A stretch of DNA of 20,396 nt, taken from a virus. Under the pieces are notes generated by a model that was given only the letters and a program-made list of their open reading frames with translations, ran no database searches and was not told where the DNA came from. Below are positions 12,204-18,145 of this stretch, in pieces. Numbering within the stretch: position 1 is the stretch's first letter; each line of letters starts with the position of its first letter. Both the position numbers and the translations under genes were made by a program. Location: the IMG/VR virus record IMGVR_UViG_3300032271_000480, positions 1 through 20,396 of that record; one strand, written 5' to 3'.

Positions 12204-14938
12204 TGGCAACCATTGGAAAAGTCGCCGCGATCTTCACCGCCTCGACGGCCGGGCTGAAGTCCGCCGTCGCGGATGCTGGGCGCTCGTTCAAGCAGCTCGG
12301 CGGCGACTCCTCGGCCCTGAGCTCGGCCTTCGCGAAACTCCGGACCGTGAGCGGCCAGGGCCTCGCGCTCGTCGGCCCGGCGGCCGAGCAGGCGGGCCGG
12401 AAACTCGCCGTGTTCGAGGGCCTGGCGGCGAAGCTGCAAGAGTCCCTCGCGGCCGGGAGGATCTCGGCCGACGCGTTCGCGGCGAAGATGGAGGCGATCC
12501 GCGTCGCATCCGACGCGGCCTCGGCCTCGCTCTCTCGGGGCGCGGAGATAACCCAGCAGTACGAGACGGCCGAGCAGCTCCACGCCAGGACGACCCAAGA
12601 GCTTGTAAAGCTCCTCGGCGAAGGAGCGCTCGCCGAGGACACGTTCGCCAGGGCGATCGCAGACGCCGACAAGAAACTCGCCGACGCCAACGGGACGACA
12701 GCCGCCGCGGCCGCCGCTGTTCGGGCGGAAGCCCAGGCCCTAGCGGCATCGGAGCAGGCGATCGCCGATGTAAGGCGAGAAGGTGAAGCGGTTACGAAAA
12801 AGTACGCAACGGCCGAAGAGGTTCACGCGTCCGAAGTTTCGGACCTCACAAGACTGCTCGACGCCGGGGTTATTTCCCAAAGCACGTTTGCGAGGGCAAT
12901 CGCCCAGGCGGACGCCACGCTCGCCAACGCGAACGGAACCACCGCGGCCGCCGCGCAAGCGGCGAAGGATTTGGCGGATGCTCAGCGAGCCGCCTCGGAA
13001 GCGCTTGCCGAAACAATGCGCCGCGGAAAACAAGTAACCGACGAGGTCGCAACAGCCGAAGAACAGCACGCCAGCAAGGTTTCAGAATTGCAAGCTCTTC
13101 TCCAGGCTGGCGCGATTTCTCAGGAAACATTTTCAAGAGCAACCGCCGCCGCGGAATCAGCTCTCGCGGATGCCAACGGCACGACCGAGGCGGCCGCCCA
13201 GGCCGCCCGCGATGCGGCCGCCGCCGAAATGGCGTTCGCCGAAGCCCAGGGGAAGGCGATGGACGAGTTTACGGCCACGATGAGCCGAGGGGCCGCGGTG
13301 GCCGACGAGGTCGCGACGGCCGAGGAGCGGCACGAGGCCCGCGTCCGAGAGCTGCGCGGCCTCCTGGCGGCCGGAGCGATCTCTCAGACGACATTCAATC
13401 GGGCGGTCGACCAGGCAGACGAGGAGCTCCGCCAGGCCTCGACGGCCTCGAACAAGTTTCAGAAGGCCGTGAGCTCGACCGACGACGCGCTCCGGAAGAT
13501 CAATTCGAAGCTGACGGCCCTGGTCGGGATCAACGCGGCCCAGCTCTTCGGCTCGATCGCCTCGGCCGCAGCGGACGCGGCCCGGTCCGCGTTCTCGTTC
13601 GCGGCCTCCGAGGCCGAGGCGATCGACCGGACCGGCAAGCTCGCGGAGCGGCTGGGCATGACGTACGGCGAGTTCGCCGGACTGGCTCACGCGGCGGCCC
13701 TGGCGGATGTCGACATGCAGGCCGTCGGCAAGGCGGCCACGAAGGCCGATGTCGCCTTCGTGAAGGCGGCCCAGGGGTCGGCAGTGGCGCAGGCGGCCTT
13801 CGCCGGGATCGGCCTCTCGGTGGACCAGCTCAATAACAAGAGCCCGGCCGAGCGGTTCCAAATGATCGCGCAGGCGATCGCGAGCCTACCGACGGAGGCC
13901 GAGCGGGCTAAGGCCGCGGTCCAGCTCTTCGGCCGGTCGGGGGCCGAGCTCATGCCGCTCTTTAACGGCGGAGCCCAAGCGATCGCGGACGCGACCGCCG
14001 AGGCCGATAAGTTCGGGCTCGCGCTCACGAACGAGCAGCGCTCGAGCGTCGAGGCGATGAACGACTCTTTTAAGAACGCGTACGAGTCGATCCGCGGGGT
14101 CGTCGACCAGGTCGTCGCCTACCTCTCCCCTGCATTGAAAGCCGTCACCGACACGTTCACCAATCTCATCGGCGGGATCGGGGGAGCGAACATCGGACAA
14201 TTCATCGGCGACGGGATCCTCCGGGGGGCGGAGTTTTTCGCGACGATCGCCGACGGGTTCCTCGCGCAAGTTCCGGTTGTGTGGCAGTACGTCGCGAGCG
14301 TCGCGGAGTATTGGTCGGGGGTGCTCGACTTCGCCGGGCGCGTCGCGAATCTTTTGTACGGCGCGTTCAAGGTATTCGAGGTCGTCGGGAACGTGATCGG
14401 CGGACTGTTCTCCGACATCGTCGCCGGTCTCTATCGGGCGGCCGCAAACATCGCGGAGGTAATCCCAGGCTTCGGCGAGTTCGCGAAGGGCCTCGACAAG
14501 AGCGCCGACTCGTGGGCTGCCCAGGGCGATCAGTTCGCCTCGAGCATGAACAAAAACGCGAACGAGGCCGCTAATGCTTTCTCGGCGGCCTTCGGCGAAT
14601 CGACGAAGAAGGCGGCAACCGCGGCACCGGGGCCGATCGCCACGGGCCTACGGGCGGCGATCGACCAGGCGAAGCGGGACGCGGCCGCGGTGAACGAGCC
14701 GAAGCGGCAAACCATCGACACCAAGAAGGCGGGCGAGGAGAAGCTCTTCACCGGGGAGAGCTCGGAGGCCCTAAAGGGAGTCGACTCGCGGTCGAAGGAA
14801 GGAGTCGCCGAGATGTTCCGGCTCATGAGAGGAACCGGCGGCGACATTCAGGAGCGTCAGCTCAAAACCCTCGAGCAGATTCACGAGGACCTCTCCGAAA
14901 GCGACGCCGAGAACATTTGCGACATCATGGGGGCCTAG
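12203..14938 (+). CDS. Tail tape measure protein with internal repeats
   Basis: 911 aa. It sets tail length and is ejected ahead of DNA; at about 1.5 angstrom per residue the tail would be near 135 nm (inference). Start ATG 12203 overlaps the chaperone stop. Residues 1-110 are a helical head. Residues 112-413 hold four related units of about 80 residues (starting near 112, 192, 274 and 362), each with a TAEExHAxxVxxLxxLLxAGxISxxTFxRA block; the first three also end in an NGTT motif (163, 243, 325). Residues 430-640 resemble the common tape measure core (RTGKLAERLGMTYGEFAGLA, VQLFGRSGAELMPLFNGG). Residues 665-755 are strongly hydrophobic and could insert in the host membrane. The C-terminus is polar. 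The middle repeats differ from the outer ones in codon choice. Confidence 0.93.
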   Translation: MATIGKVAAIFTASTAGLKSAVADAGRSFKQLGGDSSALSSAFAKLRTVSGQGLALVGPAAEQAGRKLAVFEGLAAKLQESLAAGRISADAFAAKMEAIRVASDAASASLSRGAEITQQYETAEQLHARTTQELVKLLGEGALAEDTFARAIADADKKLADANGTTAAAAAAVRAEAQALAASEQAIADVRREGEAVTKKYATAEEVHASEVSDLTRLLDAGVISQSTFARAIAQADATLANANGTTAAAAQAAKDLADAQRAASEALAETMRRGKQVTDEVATAEEQHASKVSELQALLQAGAISQETFSRATAAAESALADANGTTEAAAQAARDAAAAEMAFAEAQGKAMDEFTATMSRGAAVADEVATAEERHEARVRELRGLLAAGAISQTTFNRAVDQADEELRQASTASNKFQKAVSSTDDALRKINSKLTALVGINAAQLFGSIASAAADAARSAFSFAASEAEAIDRTGKLAERLGMTYGEFAGLAHAAALADVDMQAVGKAATKADVAFVKAAQGSAVAQAAFAGIGLSVDQLNNKSPAERFQMIAQAIASLPTEAERAKAAVQLFGRSGAELMPLFNGGAQAIADATAEADKFGLALTNEQRSSVEAMNDSFKNAYESIRGVVDQVVAYLSPALKAVTDTFTNLIGGIGGANIGQFIGDGILRGAEFFATIADGFLAQVPVVWQYVASVAEYWSGVLDFAGRVANLLYGAFKVFEVVGNVIGGLFSDIVAGLYRAAANIAEVIPGFGEFAKGLDKSADSWAAQGDQFASSMNKNANEAANAFSAAFGESTKKAATAAPGPIATGLRAAIDQAKRDAAAVNEPKRQTIDTKKAGEEKLFTGESSEALKGVDSRSKEGVAEMFRLMRGTGGDIQERQLKTLEQIHEDLSESDAENICDIMGA
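12536..13441 (+). repeat. Four ~80-residue coding repeats in the tape measure gene
   Basis: Units begin near 12536, 12776, 13022 and 13286; the last is partial. They are clear at protein level but poorly conserved as DNA: units 1 and 4 use the G/C-ending codons of the rest of the gene, while units 2 and especially 3 (about 12770-13160) use many A/T-ending codons such as TTG, TCA, GCA and GTT. A half unit (LQESLAAGRISADAFAAKM, residues 79-97) precedes the first. Confidence 0.85.
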
Positions 14939-14941
14939 CCG

Positions 14942-15838
14942 ATGGCGGTCGTGAGCTGTGCGGAATCAATCGGCGGGACGGGTCTTTCCGGGAAGTACGG
15001 CGAGACTTTTACGTTTACGAGAAAATGGAAGATCCGCGTCGACGACCCGGCGACCTCGAAGGTCCTGATCTCGAGGTTTCCCGGGGTGTACTTCGGCGCT
15101 CCGCATCCGGAGTTTTCCGACCACAAGGCGATGGAGTTCGAGCTCTCCGACGACGACGGGGTCGGGATGTGGTGGCTCCTCACCGTCAAGTATTACATCC
15201 CGCCGAAAGAGAACACGCCCGACAGCTCGACCGGGATGCCGAAAGATCTATGGACGGCCACGGGGTCGACGACCTCGATCCCGGTTTTCGAGGATAACGG
15301 AGTCGAGAGTAACGGCACGAAGCAGACGCTAACCAACTCGGCAGGAGATCCTCTCGAGGACCTCGAGCGCGAGGCCTCCGATTTCTGTTTGACGCTCACC
15401 AAATGCTACGCGGATACGGCCTGGTCTGCGCTCGCGATGACTCACTCGAACAGCGTCAACAATGGAACATGGAACGGCGGCGCGGCGAGGAAATGGAAGG
15501 CGGCTTTCCGCGGAGCGACGCCCAAAGAGATGACGGTCTCCGGGTCGAGCAACTCGACCAAGAAATATTGGGAGACAACCTGGGAGTTCGCGTATCGCGC
15601 CGAAACATGGGATCTCAAACCCTGGGACGTGGGTTTTAATCAGAAGGTCAACTCCGACGGCACGCCGACGGCTTCGGGAAGCTCGCGCGCGGCCGTTCTC
15701 GGTGCCGATAAAAAGCCGGTAAAGCAACCGGTCGCGCTCTCGAGCGGCATCGCGAAGGCCGCCGGACAAAAGCCGGACGCGCTTACGTTCCGCGTTTACC
15801 CCGAGGTCTCCTTCTCCTCGTTCGGGACTCCGTCATGA
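14942..15838 (+). CDS. Tail-tip protein of unknown family (distal tail candidate)
   Basis: 298 aa, directly after the tape measure, where the distal tail protein normally lies; that place is the only support for the role. The sequence is beta-rich and polar with many aromatic strands (FTFTRKWKIRV, GMWWLLTVKYYIPP, YWETTWEFAYRAETWDLKPW). A long middle helix (LEDLEREASDFCLTLTKCY) carries two Cys. No adhesin or hydrolase motif is visible. ATG 14942 lies three bases after the tape measure stop, with GGGGG upstream. Its end overlaps the next start as ATGA, so the tail-tip genes appear translationally linked. Confidence 0.8.
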   Translation: MAVVSCAESIGGTGLSGKYGETFTFTRKWKIRVDDPATSKVLISRFPGVYFGAPHPEFSDHKAMEFELSDDDGVGMWWLLTVKYYIPPKENTPDSSTGMPKDLWTATGSTTSIPVFEDNGVESNGTKQTLTNSAGDPLEDLEREASDFCLTLTKCYADTAWSALAMTHSNSVNNGTWNGGAARKWKAAFRGATPKEMTVSGSSNSTKKYWETTWEFAYRAETWDLKPWDVGFNQKVNSDGTPTASGSSRAAVLGADKKPVKQPVALSSGIAKAAGQKPDALTFRVYPEVSFSSFGTPS

Positions 15839-16167
15839 GCAAGGCCCCGAGGAAGGCATCGACCCGCGTCTCCTTCTCGGCGAAGTCTGCAAAGCGGATC
15901 GCCCGCGTCGTCCGCCTGGTCGAGGGCGGCGACCGAAAGCAGGGGCCGACGACGCTCCGGACATCCGTCGGCGACGACGCGATCGTCCGCGGCACGTTCA
16001 CGGCTCCGTGGAGCAAGGGATCGACCGCGACCGTCACCGACGCGAATCTCTCGGCCGTGACGTACCAAGCAAAAAACTATTTTGCGGACATCACTGGGAC
16101 CGGATCGAAAGCGTGCGCGATCGCGTACGCGAGCGGCGAGTGGATCCTCATTGCGGTGGAGTGCTGA
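15835..16167 (+). CDS. Small tail-region hypothetical protein
   Basis: 110 aa from ATG 15835 (ATGA overlap). The first 30 residues are basic (SKAPRKASTRVSFSAKSAKR), then the protein turns beta-rich with Thr/Ala/Gly and two Cys (one near the C-terminal end, VEC). The pattern GTFTAPWSKGSTATVTDANLSAVTY looks like a small beta-barrel or sandwich. No family recognised. It sits between two tail-tip candidates, so a minor tip or hub component is likely. Codon use is as in the core genes, unlike the following gene. Confidence 0.72.
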   Translation: MSKAPRKASTRVSFSAKSAKRIARVVRLVEGGDRKQGPTTLRTSVGDDAIVRGTFTAPWSKGSTATVTDANLSAVTYQAKNYFADITGTGSKACAIAYASGEWILIAVEC

Positions 16168-16168
16168 C

Positions 16169-17152
16169 ATGCTCGGCTCGAGCTGCTCGCCATGCTGCGG
16201 CGGTTGTGCATGCACAGAACAAGTTTTCAACAAGCTCGTCGCGTCGTCCGTCACGCTGACGCTTAGCTCGCCTGTCCCGAATCAGGTCGAACTAACATAC
16301 GGTGAATACAAGATATTCGGCAACTCAGTGGCATCAGGGCAGATCCCGCCGAACCCGTATACGTTTACGATTCAATACACGGCCTACAAATCGAGCGATT
16401 TCTACAAGACCTACTCGCTCGCGCTTAATGCCAGCGCCAGCTCGTTTACGTGCTCCAAAAACAACTCCGGCGGTTATTCAAACTCGGCCACTGTTGTTTT
16501 TGGATATTCGGACGATTCCGTAAGTTTAACGTGTTACATGGTCCTGTTTCCCAAAAACGCAAACGGATCGGCTCCGATGTTTCCGACGCTTGGCGGGTAT
16601 CAAACGGGGTACCAAATGCAAAAGATTGGCGATACCGATTGTTACTTCGCGGCCTATTTTTACGGAACACTGTACGACAAAGTAAAAGAATTCGATTACG
16701 GAGTTCTGCCGGATCTGATGTCGTGGAACAAAACGACGCGCGACGACCCGGCGATAAACGCCGATCCTCCATTACGACAACAAGTCTGGACGATCAGTCA
16801 ATCGCCAAGGGCGTGTTGCGCGCCAAACGACGCCAACTCGTCGTCCAAGCAGTTCGGTTTTTGGGATCAGAATTACGCGGCAAGCGGAACGCAATTTGCG
16901 AAAACACAGTACGCTCGTTTGAGTGCTAACACTCTTGCCGATGCGCAGATGACATCGTCCTCGCTTCAGGACGGTTTTCCTAGTTCCGCTACGTGCGTCG
17001 TAAAGATGCGCCGCGATGCTCCGACTAGGTTTTGGACTACCGGCTCGCAAAACCTGGCCTTTTGTAACGGGCATTACCAAACCGACACAAAGGCGGGCCA
17101 AGATTCTTCAGACTCCACGGCAACAGGTGTTATTCAAATAACCCCGCCATGA
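16169..17152 (+). CDS. Cys-rich tail-tip protein with atypical base composition
   Basis: 327 aa from ATG 16169, one base after the previous stop; an in-frame upstream extension is shadow. The N-terminus packs five Cys in ten positions (C6, C9, C10, C13, C15; SCSPCCGGCAC), followed by a beta-rich, Ser/Thr/Asn/Tyr-rich body with further Cys including a CC pair (RACCAPN). This would suit a metal-binding or disulfide-linked start and a receptor-facing beta structure. Codons here are much richer in A/T-ending forms than in neighbours from about 16250 to 17140, as if acquired separately or under diversifying selection. No family recognised. It overlaps the next gene by ATGA. Confidence 0.8.
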   Translation: MLGSSCSPCCGGCACTEQVFNKLVASSVTLTLSSPVPNQVELTYGEYKIFGNSVASGQIPPNPYTFTIQYTAYKSSDFYKTYSLALNASASSFTCSKNNSGGYSNSATVVFGYSDDSVSLTCYMVLFPKNANGSAPMFPTLGGYQTGYQMQKIGDTDCYFAAYFYGTLYDKVKEFDYGVLPDLMSWNKTTRDDPAINADPPLRQQVWTISQSPRACCAPNDANSSSKQFGFWDQNYAASGTQFAKTQYARLSANTLADAQMTSSSLQDGFPSSATCVVKMRRDAPTRFWTTGSQNLAFCNGHYQTDTKAGQDSSDSTATGVIQITPP

Positions 17153-17535
17153 AATTGTGTCAGTTTGAAAACGACGCGTGTATCGTGTGCGGATCCGCTC
17201 GGCTGAACGCTCGCCAGCTTTGCCCGGAAGAGCCGATAAGCCCGCCACCGCCGCCCGGTCCCGGCGCGACGTTGAAAAAGATTCTCGCCCGGATCGGTAT
17301 CACGGCTTCGCCGGGATGTAGTTGCAACGCTCGCGCCCAAGAGATGGACGCCTGGGGCATCGACGAAGCGGCCCGGCCGGAGAGAATCGAGGAGGTCGTC
17401 GGATGGCTCCGCGAGGAAGCGGCGAAGCGCGGCCTACCGTTCCTCGACGCGGCCGGGAGGCTTTTGATTCGGCGGGCGATCTCAAACGCCAGGAGGGCGA
17501 GTCGTGAAAAAGAAACCGGACGCGCCGCGGTTTGA
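17149..17535 (+). CDS. Cys-containing conserved hypothetical protein
   Basis: 128 aa from ATG 17149. The N-terminal part has C4, C11, C14 and C25, with C11/C14 as a CxxC pair, then a Pro run (residues 32-36). The rest is a compact helical domain starting GATLKKILARIGI with a C57-x-C59 motif and blocks MDAWGI, IEEVVGWLREEAAKRGLPF and GRLLIRRAISNARR. I recall this last domain as recurrent in planctomycete phage regions, with no known function. Four plus two Cys suggest metal binding. It follows the Cys-rich tail-tip gene and may act with it. It shares 32 bases with the next gene. Confidence 0.78.
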   Translation: MKLCQFENDACIVCGSARLNARQLCPEEPISPPPPPGPGATLKKILARIGITASPGCSCNARAQEMDAWGIDEAARPERIEEVVGWLREEAAKRGLPFLDAAGRLLIRRAISNARRASREKETGRAAV

Positions 17536-17704
17536 CGCGGACCCGCTCGACGACGACGAGGACGCTCCGCCGTTCACGCTCGACGACTCTGGATCGATGG
17601 TCTTGAACCGGGGCCTCGAGGCCGGGAAGCCGCGGCGGGCCGCGAAGCCGCAGAAACGGAAGGCCGCGGAGCGTCGCAAGAAACCCCGACGACCAGGCCG
17701 ATAG
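17504..17704 (+). CDS. Small acidic-basic hypothetical protein
   Basis: 66 aa from GTG 17504, supported by AGGAGGG at 17491-17497. The N-terminal half is acidic (DADPLDDDEDAPPF) and the C-terminal half strongly basic (GKPRRAAKPQKRKAAERRKK). It is probably largely disordered. No family recognised. It closes a run of overlapping genes; a 69-base gap follows. Confidence 0.65.
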   Translation: MKKKPDAPRFDADPLDDDEDAPPFTLDDSGSMVLNRGLEAGKPRRAAKPQKRKAAERRKKPRRPGR

Positions 17705-17773
17705 GCGGCGGCCGCGGTTCAATCTCCGCCCATATTTCCCCACTATAGGGGCTCACTCCAGGAACCCGACCAC
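17705..17773 (+). promoter_or_regulatory. Intergenic spacer before the fibre genes, possible promoter
   Basis: This 69-base gap contains CCGCGGTTCAATC (17712-17724), GCCCAT (17728-17733) and a CCCC-ACTATA-GGGG inverted repeat (17738-17751). The first two elements recur, with small spacing changes, in the gap before the capsid gene (7184-7212). No standard -35/-10 pair is convincing. CAGGAA just before ATG 17774 is the likely ribosome site. Confidence 0.3.
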
Positions 17774-18145
17774 ATGGCAGCGTTTACCCAAACCCCGGCC
17801 GACATCTCGATTACGTGCGTCCAGGGGGACGAGCTCGCGATCGCCATCGACTGCCATCAATCGCTCGTCGGGTACACGCTCTCGGCCGTCGTTTACAACC
17901 AGGTCTTGTCGAGCTCGGCCGGATCGATTGGAGGAGGCGGGACGTACACCGTGGGCGACACGGCCGCGACGTTCACGATCGCCGACATCTCCCGCTCCGC
18001 TGGAACCGTGAAACTCTCGCTCACCGAAACTCAGACCGCCGCCCTGTCGCCGTCCGGCAAATACAGATGGTATTTCCGCTGGCAGGACGCGGCGGGCTAC
18101 ACCAAGTCGATCTTGGCGGGAGCGTTCACGGTGAGCATCCCATGA
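17774..18145 (+). CDS. Baseplate/fibre base protein (BppU-type N-terminal domain-like)
   Basis: 123 aa. It is a beta-sandwich-like protein, starting with a strand pattern seen in upper baseplate proteins and fibre adaptors: [17 protein letters not shown], then a [11 protein letters not shown] strand, a [29 protein letters not shown] hairpin pattern (residues 63-91, given here in part), and [12 protein letters not shown] followed by a closing strand [11 protein letters not shown]. This matches the common phage domain that describes intrinsic limits of a value (VxGDTxxxxxxxxxxG...L...Qt..L.pG.Y.Wdl) in BppU-like proteins. It probably attaches the fibre to the tail tip; the fibre gene starts within its stop codon. 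Confidence 0.75.
   Translation: MAAFTQTPADISITCVQGDELAIAIDCHQSLVGYTLSAVVYNQVLSSSAGSIGGGGTYTVGDTAATFTIADISRSAGTVKLSLTETQTAALSPSGKYRWYFRWQDAAGYTKSILAGAFTVSIP

Noticed and set aside
16450-16929. 159-codon + strand frame in another phase inside the Cys-rich tail-tip gene
   Set aside because: It overlaps a longer, better framed gene, is Arg/Phe/Ser-rich and has no ribosome site or family resemblance.
17741-17750. CACTATAGGG resembling the core of a T7 RNA polymerase promoter
   Set aside because: Only this ten-base core matches; the specificity part upstream does not, and no T7-like polymerase gene is visible. Likely chance or part of the small inverted repeat.
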